Below, one piece after another: positions 30,044 to 39,253 of a stretch of 64,000 bases of DNA. Position 1 is the first letter of the stretch. Each line of letters begins with the position of its first letter. The notes under the pieces are model-generated. The model was not told the origin of the DNA. It saw nothing but the letters and a program-made list of their open reading frames with translations, and ran no database searches. This DNA comes from Acholeplasmataceae bacterium UBA4853 (GTDB lineage Bacteria; Bacillota_I; Bacilli_A; Acholeplasmatales; Acholeplasmataceae). The stretch spans positions 38,578-102,577 of the forward strand of contig DHEJ01000020.1 in NCBI GenBank assembly GCA_002399815.1, written 5' to 3'. A program made the translations under genes and the position numbers.

Positions 30044-30831
30044 TAGCCTCTAATAAATAGAGTGACTCCAAAATATTTAATGGAGATTTCATCTATTAAA
30101 CCTTCCTCATAGAGTTCATCTAATGTTTGATCAATTAAATCTCTTAGTTTTTCATCTCCTAGTCTAAAGCCAATGCCGTAGGATTCACTTCCGATAATAT
30201 CTGTACTAATTGAATAACTATTGGAGGTATCTTTTAAAACCACATAACGTGCATAGATTTCATCAACAATAACTGCATCAACTAATCCAGCATTTAAAGC
30301 TAAGATAGCCTCAGATGATGTACCATATTTTTTGATTTCTTTAGCAGAGTTCATAATACTTTCATTTTTACTAATAGAGATATCTGCAGAAGAACTGAGT
30401 TCAACACCGATGTTTTTATCGGTTAGATCACTAATGCCAGTAATCTCTGATGCACTTTTTGAAATAATGATTAAGTTATTATCAAAGTAAGGTCTAGAAA
30501 ATGTCATTTCTAGTTTTCTTTCATCCGTGATAGTTAATCCATTCCATATCGCATCAATTCTTTTAGAACGTAATTCAACTACCTTTGAATCCCAATCGAT
30601 ATATCTAAATTCTAATTGAATATCTAAACGTTCAAATACAAGTTTAGCAATTTCAATATCAAAACCGGTTGGTTCACCATTTTCATTAAATCCCATTGGA
30701 GGAAAATCAGTGAATCCTAAAACAAATGTACCTTTTTCATTGATATATTCTAAATCGATTTTTGAATCCATACAGGCAATTAAAGTAAAGATGCTGCCTA
30801 AGAGTAAAACAAGTAAAAATAATTTTTTCAT
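30043..30831 (-). CDS. Amino acid-binding lipoprotein of the ABC transporter
   Basis: Substrate-binding protein of 262 residues with a lipoprotein signal MKKLFLLVLLLGSIFTLIAC (lipobox LIAC, lipidated Cys20). The solute-binding family 3 fold is clear from GFDIEIAKLVFERLDI, VDAIWNGLTITDERK and GYGIGFR-like segments. ATG 30831 is used: AAGGTGG precedes it by 5 nt, and the GTG 9 bases upstream overlaps that ribosome site. The ligand cannot be read from sequence. Linkage with a TrpR-like gene and a Trp-T-box gene raises an aromatic amino acid as a possibility, but family 3 proteins also bind Glu, Gln, Arg, Cys and others. Confidence 0.9.
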   Translation of the reverse strand: MKKLFLLVLLLGSIFTLIACMDSKIDLEYINEKGTFVLGFTDFPPMGFNENGEPTGFDIEIAKLVFERLDIQLEFRYIDWDSKVVELRSKRIDAIWNGLTITDERKLEMTFSRPYFDNNLIIISKSASEITGISDLTDKNIGVELSSSADISISKNESIMNSAKEIKKYGTSSEAILALNAGLVDAVIVDEIYARYVVLKDTSNSYSISTDIIGSESYGIGFRLGDEKLRDLIDQTLDELYEEGLIDEISIKYFGVTLFIRG

Positions 30832-30859
30832 ATGAACCACCTTTTATAATTTTCATTCT

Positions 30860-30888
30860 ATTATACTTTATTACAGTAGAGTAGTAAA
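30860..30888 (-). promoter_or_regulatory. Promoter of the ABC transporter/TrpR-like operon
   Basis: Minus-strand TTTACT (30888-30883), 17-bp spacer, TATAAT (30865-30860). The spacer holds a loose palindrome around TTAC...GTAA that could be an operator, possibly for the TrpR-like product; this is speculative. Confidence 0.6.
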
Positions 30889-31037
30889 GCATTAAATAAA
30901 GAAAATGTTTTGTTTTTTTACGCAAATTTACAAAAAGGTATTTAAAAATCATGTATGATATATCCATAAAATTATCAAATGCATCAAAAATCTAATAGAC
31001 ACAATAAATAAATGTATATATTGTAGAAGGAAACTTT

Positions 31038-32285
31038 ATGAATAATTGGAAAAAATACTTATCTTTATTTATGATTTCTCAAACTGTATCATTACTTGGT
31101 TCAATGCTTGTAATGTATACCATTATGTGGCATATCACCTTGTCTACCCAATCAGGTATTATGATGACAATCATGGTGTTATGTTCATTTGTTCCATCAA
31201 TTTTAATCTCACCTTTTGCCGGTGTATGGGCAGATAAGTTAAATCGAAAGTTTTTAATGATTGCTGCAGATTTATCGATTGCTTTTGTAACACTTCTTAT
31301 TGCTGTGTTATTTATTTTTGGAATTAGAGATATTTGGATTATATTTATTATTTCTATTGTAAGAGCATTTGGACAAGCGGTGCATCAGCCTGCTGTTGCT
31401 GCAAGCTATCCAATGATTGTACCTAAGGATAAACTTGTCAAGGTTCAAGGGATTGCTCAGGGGATACAATCCACATCAATGATTATCTTACCGTTATTAG
31501 CAGGATTGTTATTAACACTTATGCCGATTGAATATATATTCTTAATTGATGTTATAACAGCAGTGATTGCAGTTGTTATTTTGGTTGCTTGGGTAAAAAT
31601 TCCTAAACATATGCATGAAGACTCTAATGAGAAGATTAACTATCTAGCAGATATAAAAAGTGGTTTAAAGTATGCAAGAACACATCCGTTAATTTTTAGT
31701 ATTTTATTATTTAGTTTTCTATTTATGATTATGGTTGCAGCACCATCGTTTTTAACCTATCTACAAGTAGCTAGAGTATTTGGTCCTGAAAGCTGGCGAT
31801 TATCCTTACTGGAAGCAATCTTTGGTGTTGGGATGTTAACAGGATCAATTGTTGTTACATTTTGGGGTGGATTTAAAAACAGGTTAGTTACTTTCTTTTT
31901 AGCATATATTGTCATTGGTCTAGGTACTATGGGTCTTGGATTACCATTTGACTTTTACTTTTATATTGGATTATGGGGTGTTGTAGGTTTATTTATTTCA
32001 TTAAGTAATCCAATTTTAGTTGGTATGATTCAAGAAAAAGTGGATCCTGAATATATTGGTAGAGTGTTTTCTTTATTTGGATTAATAAGTACAATCAGTT
32101 TACCGCTTGGTATGTTATTCTTCGGTCCGATTTCTGATTTTGTTGATATTTCCTTAATTATTCTATTAAGTGGTGTGTGTATGGTAATTATTGCATTAAT
32201 TCCATTATTTAATAAAGAATTGTTAAAAGAGGGATATCAAAAAGTAGTTTCAGCAGAAGAAAGTATAGAAGCGGTCGCAGAATAA
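31038..32285 (+). CDS. MFS transporter (MFS_3 exporter type)
   Basis: Membrane protein of 415 residues with about twelve hydrophobic segments in two halves. It has the motif A region GVWADKLNRKFLMIAAD between helices 2 and 3, and a second-half version at EKVDPEYIGRVFSLFGLISTISLPLG. The pattern fits the MFS_3 group, which includes enterobactin and macrolide exporters. Substrate unknown; drug or metabolite efflux is the family expectation. It has AAGGAAA as ribosome site and a terminator follows, so it is monocistronic. Confidence 0.88.
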   Translation: MNNWKKYLSLFMISQTVSLLGSMLVMYTIMWHITLSTQSGIMMTIMVLCSFVPSILISPFAGVWADKLNRKFLMIAADLSIAFVTLLIAVLFIFGIRDIWIIFIISIVRAFGQAVHQPAVAASYPMIVPKDKLVKVQGIAQGIQSTSMIILPLLAGLLLTLMPIEYIFLIDVITAVIAVVILVAWVKIPKHMHEDSNEKINYLADIKSGLKYARTHPLIFSILLFSFLFMIMVAAPSFLTYLQVARVFGPESWRLSLLEAIFGVGMLTGSIVVTFWGGFKNRLVTFFLAYIVIGLGTMGLGLPFDFYFYIGLWGVVGLFISLSNPILVGMIQEKVDPEYIGRVFSLFGLISTISLPLGMLFFGPISDFVDISLIILLSGVCMVIIALIPLFNKELLKEGYQKVVSAEESIEAVAE

Positions 32286-32312
32286 TTATTAAAATATCTA
32301 TGTAAGATAATG

Positions 32313-32372
32313 AAAGTTATGAATCATTTGGCGTGCTACTTGTAGTGCAACCAAAAGATGCATAACTTTTCT
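32313..32372 (+). terminator. Long composite terminator
   Basis: Outer stem AAAGTTATG (32313-32321) / CATAACTTT (32361-32369), inner ATC-TTTGG / CCAAAAGAT pairing and a small top stem, followed by T-rich sequence. It terminates the MFS gene. Confidence 0.7.
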
Positions 32373-32418
32373 TGTTTTTAATTGTTAAACTGTGTAAACT
32401 TATAGCGAGGTGAAACAC

Positions 32419-33471
32419 ATGTTTAAAGATAAATTAAAGGATTTAAGGAAACAAAACAATTTAACTCAGGATGAATTATCAACAAAATTAGGTATCTCTA
32501 GACAATCTATTTCTAAGTGGGAAAATGGATTATCTTATCCAACCCAGTTTATGTTGAATAGAATTTGTGAAGTATTTAATGTAACATTTGAAGATTTATT
32601 AAATAGTGATGAGGTTTTACTGATTTCACTTGATAACAATTCCAGTGTAAAAAAGGTAAAAAGAAATATTCTTTTAACATCAAGTTTAGTATTAATTGTT
32701 CTAGTGGGACTAATTATTGCCGTCTGGGTTTTTAATGACAGAATCAATAAAATAGAAACACCACTTGATGATGTGGAAGAAACTGATGTATTATTAGGAT
32801 TTATTGTTCTTGATCAAGTTGGTATGGATTTATATGATGAAACAGATGAGGATAGTCTAAATAATTTATTAAAATCCGGATTATATCCATTATCTTATAC
32901 AGATGTAAGCCAAAGGGATCATGTTTCATATAGTAATAAACTATTTGGATATAAGATTTCTATTATTGATGACTCGGTTGAAGAAAATGCCACGATATAC
33001 ATTAAAAAGAATAGTGGATATCATTTATATAGTGTTTATAAAATACTATATGATGTTGTTGATAAAAAAACATACTTAGTTCAAACAACTGGGATATTAG
33101 GATCAAGCTTAGGAAGCTTTACACTTAAATTTGAGCACCCTAAAAACTCAGTTATTCAAAATGATGTTACATATAATATAACTTTTAAGTCAACAGATAC
33201 GATTGAAAAGATTGAATTATATACCTATAACGAATCTAATGACTATATTAGTCATCAAGAAGTATTTACTGGTGAAACTGTAAATATAGATCCAGAGACC
33301 TTATACTTTGTTATTAGAGAAACTAATAAAACAGTAGATGATCAAATGTATTTAACAAAAACTGTCGTTAATTATAGTGACATTCATGGTCAATATTACT
33401 TTCAAGCAAAAATGTATGAGGATAATGATTTTGCTAGTGTAGAAACTATAATAATTAAAACGTTATTCTAA
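32419..33471 (+). CDS. Membrane-anchored XRE-family regulator
   Basis: Protein of 350 residues. Residues 1-60 form an XRE/Cro helix-turn-helix (LRKQNNLTQDELSTKLGISR then QSISKWENG), one transmembrane helix spans about 74-97 (ILLTSSLVLIVLVGLIIAVW), and about 250 residues follow outside the cell, rich in Asp, Tyr and beta-type sequence with no recognised domain. This layout suggests a one-component regulator that senses an external signal, or a DNA-tethered surface protein. ATG 32419 is chosen because GCGAGGTG lies 6 nt upstream; the GTG at 32410 is part of that site. Confidence 0.8.
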   Translation: MFKDKLKDLRKQNNLTQDELSTKLGISRQSISKWENGLSYPTQFMLNRICEVFNVTFEDLLNSDEVLLISLDNNSSVKKVKRNILLTSSLVLIVLVGLIIAVWVFNDRINKIETPLDDVEETDVLLGFIVLDQVGMDLYDETDEDSLNNLLKSGLYPLSYTDVSQRDHVSYSNKLFGYKISIIDDSVEENATIYIKKNSGYHLYSVYKILYDVVDKKTYLVQTTGILGSSLGSFTLKFEHPKNSVIQNDVTYNITFKSTDTIEKIELYTYNESNDYISHQEVFTGETVNIDPETLYFVIRETNKTVDDQMYLTKTVVNYSDIHGQYYFQAKMYEDNDFASVETIIIKTLF

Positions 33472-33482
33472 TTTAAGTGAAG

Positions 33483-33513
33483 AAGTGGTTATTTGATGAA
33501 TAATCACTTTTTT
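33483..33513 (+). terminator. Terminator of the XRE gene
   Basis: AAGTGGTTATT (33483-33493) / AATAATCACTT (33499-33509), eleven pairs with one G-T, followed by six T. Confidence 0.8.
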
Positions 33514-33537
33514 ATTTGAAAAATAAGAATGAACATG

Positions 33538-33600
33538 TTGACTTTGGGGTCAAGTTGGTATAGTATATAGATACATATCAATATAGATATCCATCTATAT
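33538..33600 (+). promoter_or_regulatory. Promoter and ArsR-type operator
   Basis: TTGACT (33538-33543), 17-bp spacer, TAGTAT (33561-33566). Overlapping and following it is an operator-like array: ATATAGAT at 33565-33572 and 33581-33588, the latter paired with ATCTATAT at 33593-33600 across 4 bases. The palindrome abuts the AGGAGG ribosome site, so a bound repressor would block both initiation and clearance. It fits autoregulation by the adjacent ArsR-family gene. Confidence 0.7.
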
Positions 33601-33610
33601 AGGAGGCAAT

Positions 33611-33901
33611 ATGAATATTCAAATAGCGCAGATGTTTAAAACGCTAGGGGATCCTAAGAGAATAGAAATATTAAATAGACTTGCTGGTGGTGAAACATGC
33701 GGATGTACGTTAATTGATAATCTAGATATTACACAACCGACATTATCACACCATTTAAAAGTCTTATCAAATACCGGATTAACAAGAACAAATAAAGTTG
33801 GAAATAGAATCCACCAGAAAATTAATTTTGAGGCTATTGACACATTAATTGAATATCTAAACCAATTAAAATCAAGTCAAACAGGTCAAAAAAATGATTG
33901 A
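33611..33901 (+). CDS. ArsR-family transcriptional regulator
   Basis: Winged-helix repressor of 96 residues. The recognition helix region is DNLDITQPTLSHHLKVL, and the wing is RTNKVGNRIHQKIN. A CGC motif (GETCGCTLID) sits at the alpha3 position where ArsR/SmtB proteins have CVC for arsenite or soft-metal binding, so a thiol-based inducer is likely. The ATG follows AGGAGG by 4 nt and a strong palindromic operator. It overlaps the permease gene by 8 nt. Confidence 0.92.
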   Translation: MNIQIAQMFKTLGDPKRIEILNRLAGGETCGCTLIDNLDITQPTLSHHLKVLSNTGLTRTNKVGNRIHQKINFEAIDTLIEYLNQLKSSQTGQKND

Positions 33902-34919
33902 AGCTATCTTTTCATGGTTAAATGATCAATTGTTAAAAATGAAGTGGTTAGAAGATCTTGTAGGTTGGTTTTTTAAAGATATTTTTAACATAGACAGTAG
34001 TTCACTGCTTTATAAAAGTATAACGTTTTTTGTTTATGATGTTATAAAGATATTCATTTTACTTTCGGTACTAATTTTTATAGCATCCTATATTCAATCT
34101 TATTTTACACCAGAAAAAACTAGAGCTATATTGGGTAGATTTAAAGGTATATGGGCAAATATTTTAGGGGCACTTTTAGGAACGTTAACACCTTTTTGTT
34201 CATGTTCATCCATTCCAATATTTATTGGATTTACTAAAGCGGGATTACCACTTGGTGTAACCTTTTCCTTTTTGATTTCTTCCCCGTTAGTAGACCTTGC
34301 ATCCATATTACTACTGGCAACACTCTTTGGTTGGGAGGTTGCACTAATTTATGTTGTTTCAGGACTTTTAATTGCGGTCATTGGTGGAACACTGATAAGT
34401 TTATTTAAGATGGAATCATATATTGAACCATTTATTTTAGAAGGCGGTATCAAAAAGCCTAATGAAGATAGTGAATTAGCTGAAACAAAACTTACATTTA
34501 AACACCGACTTCGTTATGCTTTTGATGAAGTCAAACAAATCATTAAAAAGGTTTGGTTATTTGTCATTATTGGTGTAGGTATTGGAGCAATCATCCATGG
34601 ATATATTCCCCAAAGTTTTATCGAAAGTATTTTAGGCAGTCAAAATCCATTCTCAGTTGTAATAGCAACCTTAATGGGTGCACCGATGTATGCAGATATC
34701 TTTGGTACATTACCAATTGCTGAAGCACTTATATTAAAAGGGGTTGGTATTGGGACAGTTTTAGCATTTATGATGTCGGTGACTGCATTATCTTTACCAT
34801 CATTAATTATGCTTAAAAAAGTTGTTAAACCAAAACTATTAATGATGTTTATTGGCGTTGTTTTAGGTGGAATTTTAATTATGGGTTATGTTTTTAATGC
34901 CATTGAATACTTAATATAA
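33894..34919 (+). CDS. YraQ/ArsP-type (DUF318) permease
   Basis: Integral membrane protein of 341 residues with about eight transmembrane segments in two halves around a hydrophilic loop (about 180-210). The hallmark TPFCSCSSIPIF lies in the first half, and GAPMYADIFGTLPIAEAL in the second. Members of this family include ArsP, which exports trivalent organoarsenicals through the Cys motif, but many are uncharacterised. With an ArsR repressor before it and a small thioredoxin-like protein after it, export of a thiol-reactive metal or metalloid is the best guess. Confidence 0.88.
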   Translation: MIEAIFSWLNDQLLKMKWLEDLVGWFFKDIFNIDSSSLLYKSITFFVYDVIKIFILLSVLIFIASYIQSYFTPEKTRAILGRFKGIWANILGALLGTLTPFCSCSSIPIFIGFTKAGLPLGVTFSFLISSPLVDLASILLLATLFGWEVALIYVVSGLLIAVIGGTLISLFKMESYIEPFILEGGIKKPNEDSELAETKLTFKHRLRYAFDEVKQIIKKVWLFVIIGVGIGAIIHGYIPQSFIESILGSQNPFSVVIATLMGAPMYADIFGTLPIAEALILKGVGIGTVLAFMMSVTALSLPSLIMLKKVVKPKLLMMFIGVVLGGILIMGYVFNAIEYLI

Positions 34920-34934
34920 AAAGGAGATATAAAA

Positions 34935-35171
34935 ATGACAATTAAAGTGTTAGGTTCAGGATGTGCAAACTGTAAGAAATTATTAGAAAATGTAGAAAAG
35001 AGTGTTGATGCGTTAAACATTCAAGCAGAGGTTTTATATTTGACAAGTTATAAAGATATTATGGAATCAGGATTACTTAAGACACCCGGATTAATCATTG
35101 ATGAAAAAATTGTTTCTAGTGGTAAGGTGTTAAGTGTAGAAGAAATTCAAAAAATATTAATTAACCACTAA
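34935..35171 (+). CDS. Small redox-disulfide thioredoxin-like protein
   Basis: Protein of 78 residues with the compact thioredoxin fold of the TM0996/MTH895 type: an opening strand IKVLGSG, active site CANC at about 10-13, and the cis-proline region LLKTPGLIIDEKIVSSG. Proteins like this often sit beside YraQ-type permeases. It may keep the permease or its substrate reduced. Third gene of the ArsR operon, 15 nt after the permease, with AAAAGGAG as ribosome site. Confidence 0.88.
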   Translation: MTIKVLGSGCANCKKLLENVEKSVDALNIQAEVLYLTSYKDIMESGLLKTPGLIIDEKIVSSGKVLSVEEIQKILINH

Positions 35172-35172
35172 G

Positions 35173-35203
35173 AATATTTATGAAATATCAGAAAATATTT
35201 TTT
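35173..35203 (+). terminator. Weak terminator of the ArsR operon
   Basis: AATATTT (35173-35179) / AAATATT (35193-35199) with T-run to 35203; the stem is AT-only and the loop is 13 nt, so it is a modest signal. Confidence 0.4.
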
Positions 35204-35247
35204 AATCGTGTTAAGATATATTTAAGCAGTAAATAGGTGGGTATTTT

Positions 35248-37611
35248 ATGAAATTTAACAAACATGTCAAAAAAATCATGAAGCTATTTAGTGTCATGAT
35301 TTTAGTGTTTACATTATCCTCATGTAGCGCTATTTTTAGTGTTATAAATGGTTCTGAGTTAGAAAATAGAGTCAATGCGTTTAATGATTCTTCAAATCAA
35401 TTTGAAATGGAAACAACTATTGATCTAGAAGTGACTTATTTAGATCAAACAGAAACATTTAATGAGTCTATGTTTATGAAAATTCAAGTAGAACCGTTTT
35501 ACACTGAAATGACAATTGGAGATACGACAGTTTCGCAGTTTGTTTTCGAAGATAGAATTAGGGAAATCATTGTTGATCATCGTAATCAAAACGATGAAAT
35601 TACGCTATATCAAGAAGTCATTTATGAAAATGATTTAGATGTTTCAGACAGTATGATTATGTATAATTTTAATGGATCCTCGATTAAAAAAGAAGGTGAT
35701 AATCAATACGTTGTTGAAGCATTATTTAAGGATTTTTTAAGTCAATCAGACCGAAAAACCTTTATGGACGCTTTAAGTGGTACTGGAGTTGATGAAGATG
35801 AATTACTAGATTCTAGTGTTAAAGTTACTTTTACATTTGAAGCAGACCATTTAATCGTTTCTATTGGAATAAAATTAGATATTAATGATGTCTTAATTGA
35901 TATGAAATTAACCCTGGATATGGTACCAAAAGCATTTAATGTAATTGATGTTGATAATCAAGAGAAATTTCAAAAAATATTTACTACAAGTGATGAGTCA
36001 ATGGCTATTAATCTAAATGAAGATGTCTATTATCCAAGCGTCCTAGAAAGTCATATGGAATATTACACAATCTATTTAGAACCAGGAGTTTATGGATTTG
36101 ACTATAATGGAAACTACGAAGATGTATTTATTCAAATGTATAAAACCGGGGATCAAACATATATGAAACCATTGTTTGACTTTGTATCAAATTACGAAAG
36201 TAATTTACAACTAGAAACTTTATATGAAGTTAAGACACCCGGATATTATAAAGTTTCTTTACATAGTAACCACATTAACTATCTAACAAAGTTTAGGATT
36301 ATTAAATGTTTAGATGGAGCACCTTCTATTGAAACTGCAGATATAGTGATTACAGAATCGGGTAGTTATACGTATGAATTAGACCATAAAATGGATATAT
36401 TTAGTGTTTATCTTGATTTACCTAATGAAACGTTAGTTTCCATAAATGATATAAATAGTGACACTGCAATGATCATATACAGTGATAATTTTGATAATAG
36501 AGTTTATTCTTCGATTTATCATATTACAAAGACGGATACTAGCTTTTACATCAACGAACATAATAAGTTGATTCATTTATATCATATAAACGGTAATTTA
36601 TCTGATGAAATTAATGTTAAGATAAAGTCTTTAGATCAAGTGACTTCAATGGATGATCCAAATATCAACACTATGACTACTGTGTTTAGTGAAGGTTATT
36701 TTCATTCAAATCATCAAATACAAACACAGTATATGAAACTAGAAGTATTAGAGGCAGCTGACTATATGTTTTCTTATCAAGTCTATGAAGGATTTGATGT
36801 AAACGGAAAACTATATGATGAAAATGGTGTTTTAATCATTGATCAATTAAGCAATATTGGAGAATATTCAAATTATCGTTACTTTTTATTACCAGGGACT
36901 TACTACTATGCGACTAGTAATACATATACGGCTGTTTATAGAATTAAATATACAAAGTTTATACCAAATATTGTTAATCATGAAACTATAGAATTAAGTG
37001 GGTATCATGAGATTACTAGAGTATATGATGAAAATAGATTTTTTGAAGGTGTTCAGTCAAGTAAGTATCAAAGAAACCTATACCAAGTGGTACTTGATAG
37101 CGACCAATATATTGTTCACAGTAGTCACATTATCATTGATATTTTTGATAGCGAAAACAAAAAAGTGGATTTTATATCCAATAATTTAGAAGATGATTTA
37201 GTGACGACATTTTTAAAATCTGGAACTTATACGATAAGTGTTAAGATAAAACTCTATCGTCCTGAGTCTTATTATCCGTTTAACTATGCATTTGTCTTTT
37301 ATTCTCTTACTGGAATTACAACGGATGATTCGGTAAATCCAAACTATCAGTTGCTTAATATTAATACCCAAGGTACGAGAGTTAGTAATTACTTAAATGA
37401 TATAGATGGTTTTAAAATAGTAATCACTGAAAGAAATTCATATTTGTTTACTTCAACAACTGATTTTACTTTGATTTTAAATAACAGTACATATGATTCA
37501 AGATTAGGATCTGAATCTTTGATTCATTTAGAACCTGGAATCTATCATGTTGTAAACTATGAAGGTTATACAGGTACATGGTTTTTTTCATATAAACAGG
37601 CAAATTATTAA
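35248..37611 (+). CDS. Large lipoprotein with PPC-like repeats
   Basis: I do not recognise this 787-residue protein as a family. A basic N terminus is followed by a hydrophobic stretch and lipobox LSSC with Cys26, so it is a surface lipoprotein. Residues 40-240 form one region (FEMETTIDLEVTYLD..., repeated Asp/Glu/beta). After that come repeated beta-rich blocks, each with an L-x-P/S-G-x-Y turn: LEPGVYGF, LLPGTYYY, LKSGTYTI and LEPGIYHV, which look like bacterial pre-peptidase C-terminal (PPC-like) sandwich domains. The protein is acidic and Tyr-rich. Possible roles are adhesion or polymer binding. AGGTGGG precedes the ATG. Confidence 0.8.
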   Translation: MKFNKHVKKIMKLFSVMILVFTLSSCSAIFSVINGSELENRVNAFNDSSNQFEMETTIDLEVTYLDQTETFNESMFMKIQVEPFYTEMTIGDTTVSQFVFEDRIREIIVDHRNQNDEITLYQEVIYENDLDVSDSMIMYNFNGSSIKKEGDNQYVVEALFKDFLSQSDRKTFMDALSGTGVDEDELLDSSVKVTFTFEADHLIVSIGIKLDINDVLIDMKLTLDMVPKAFNVIDVDNQEKFQKIFTTSDESMAINLNEDVYYPSVLESHMEYYTIYLEPGVYGFDYNGNYEDVFIQMYKTGDQTYMKPLFDFVSNYESNLQLETLYEVKTPGYYKVSLHSNHINYLTKFRIIKCLDGAPSIETADIVITESGSYTYELDHKMDIFSVYLDLPNETLVSINDINSDTAMIIYSDNFDNRVYSSIYHITKTDTSFYINEHNKLIHLYHINGNLSDEINVKIKSLDQVTSMDDPNINTMTTVFSEGYFHSNHQIQTQYMKLEVLEAADYMFSYQVYEGFDVNGKLYDENGVLIIDQLSNIGEYSNYRYFLLPGTYYYATSNTYTAVYRIKYTKFIPNIVNHETIELSGYHEITRVYDENRFFEGVQSSKYQRNLYQVVLDSDQYIVHSSHIIIDIFDSENKKVDFISNNLEDDLVTTFLKSGTYTISVKIKLYRPESYYPFNYAFVFYSLTGITTDDSVNPNYQLLNINTQGTRVSNYLNDIDGFKIVITERNSYLFTSTTDFTLILNNSTYDSRLGSESLIHLEPGIYHVVNYEGYTGTWFFSYKQANY

Positions 37612-37718
37612 ACCATAAATAAGAATGACTCATTAAAAAAAACATTTGAATGGATTTAATCAAATATCAATTAAAACAATGATAAAATGATTGTAATCAG
37701 ATATATCATTGTTTCAAT

Positions 37719-37748
37719 TTGTGTTATGATATTTTTGTTAAATATAAT
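37719..37748 (+). promoter_or_regulatory. Candidate promoter of the decarboxylase operon
   Basis: TTGTGT (37719-37724), 18-bp spacer, TATAAT (37743-37748), with a second overlapping TATAAT at 37748-37753. Confidence 0.5.
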
Positions 37749-37777
37749 ATAATAAAGCAGTTGAAAGGAGTATGTTA

Positions 37778-39253
37778 GTGTATAAATTAGATCAAACCAA
37801 AACACCTTTCTTTGAGAAAATAAAAGCTTATGGAAATTCAGGGACAACACCTCTGGATGTACCAGGTCATAAATTAGGTGCGATTCACAATGAATTTTTA
37901 GAATATGTAGGAAAAAATACGTTTTTACTGGATGCAAATGCACCTAAAGGATTAGATAATCTGTCAAAACCTAAAGGGGTAATTAAAGAAGCCCAAGCGC
38001 TTGCTGCAGATGCATTTGGTGCAGATCATGCTTATTTTTTAATTAATGGAACTTCTCAGGGTATTATGGCAATGATTATGTCTGCAGTCAGAGCTAAAGA
38101 GAAGATTATTATTCCAAGAAATGTCCATAAATCTGCAATTAATGGACTTATTTTAAGTGGAGCAATGCCGATATTCATGAAACCACATATGGATAGTGAG
38201 CTTGGGATTGCTAATGGGATTATTTTATCTGAATTAAGAGAAACAATTGAAGAGCATCCGGATGCTAAAGCGGTGTTTGTTATTAACCCAACTTACTTTG
38301 GAGTCACTTCTAACTTAAAGGAAATCGTTAAGTTAGCTCATGAATATGGCATGCTTGTTTTATGTGATGAAGCTCATGGATCACACTTTGGATTTCATGA
38401 ATCTTTACCTTTATCAGCTATGGAAGCTGGTGCTGATATGGCTGCATGTAGTATTCATAAAACCATTGGTTCATTAACACAATCATCGATGTTATTAACT
38501 AAAGGAAATCTAGTTGATCCAAATAGAGTTCAATCCACATTAAATGTTTTACAATCAACATCGCCTTCATCACTTTTAATGGCATCACTAGATAGTGCTA
38601 GAAGTTATATGGCACTTCATGGCAATGAATTATTAGGCAATTTAATTCAAATGGCTGACGATACAAGAAAAAAGATTAATAAGATTAAAGGTTTTAAAGC
38701 AATTACTAAAGAATATGTTTGGAATCATAGAGGTTATGATTATGATGAGACTAAGATTATGGTTAAAGTATCTGAACTTGGTATTACCGGGTTTGATGCA
38801 TATAACATTTTAAGTCAAGAGTCTAATATTCAAATGGAATTAGCCGAAACACATTTAATTTTAGCAGTACTATCTATTGGTACAACCCAAGAAGATTTAG
38901 ATAAGTTTGTTTTAGGGTTAAAGAATTTAAAGAAACATAAGACAAACAATGAGATTATTCATAAGATTAGATTTACATATCCTGACAGTTATACACGTCC
39001 ACGTGAAGCATATCATGCACCTAAAAAGTATGTTAAGTTTGACGAGGCATTAAATGAAGTAGCAGCTGAAAATATTATGGTTTATCCACCAGGTATTCCA
39101 CTTGTTATTCCAGGTGAGATAATTAATCAAGAGATTTTAGATGATTTAGAGTTTTATAAGGCACAGGGTTCAACAATTTTATCTGATACAGAAGAAGGAT
39201 TTATTAAAGTTGTCGATAAAGACAAATGGTATAAATATGAGGGAGATTTATGA
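37778..39253 (+). CDS. speA: Orn/Lys/Arg decarboxylase (short Firmicute type, probably arginine)
   Basis: PLP decarboxylase of 491 residues, fold type I. The PLP lysine is K228 in SIHKTIGSLTQSS, with the cofactor aspartate in VLCDEAHGSHFG. The size is that of the short Bacillus-type SpeA, lacking the wing domain of the large E. coli enzymes. The overlapping agmatinase-like gene argues for arginine as substrate (agmatine, then putrescine), but lysine cannot be excluded. Start: GTG 37778 is 7 nt from AAAGGAG, whereas ATG 37772 is only 1 nt from it. Confidence 0.85.
   Translation: MYKLDQTKTPFFEKIKAYGNSGTTPLDVPGHKLGAIHNEFLEYVGKNTFLLDANAPKGLDNLSKPKGVIKEAQALAADAFGADHAYFLINGTSQGIMAMIMSAVRAKEKIIIPRNVHKSAINGLILSGAMPIFMKPHMDSELGIANGIILSELRETIEEHPDAKAVFVINPTYFGVTSNLKEIVKLAHEYGMLVLCDEAHGSHFGFHESLPLSAMEAGADMAACSIHKTIGSLTQSSMLLTKGNLVDPNRVQSTLNVLQSTSPSSLLMASLDSARSYMALHGNELLGNLIQMADDTRKKINKIKGFKAITKEYVWNHRGYDYDETKIMVKVSELGITGFDAYNILSQESNIQMELAETHLILAVLSIGTTQEDLDKFVLGLKNLKKHKTNNEIIHKIRFTYPDSYTRPREAYHAPKKYVKFDEALNEVAAENIMVYPPGIPLVIPGEIINQEILDDLEFYKAQGSTILSDTEEGFIKVVDKDKWYKYEGDL

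Noticed and set aside
37671..37943. Minus-strand frame of 90 codons over the decarboxylase promoter
   Set aside because: It overlaps the well-supported start of the decarboxylase gene and has no homology-like features or ribosome site.
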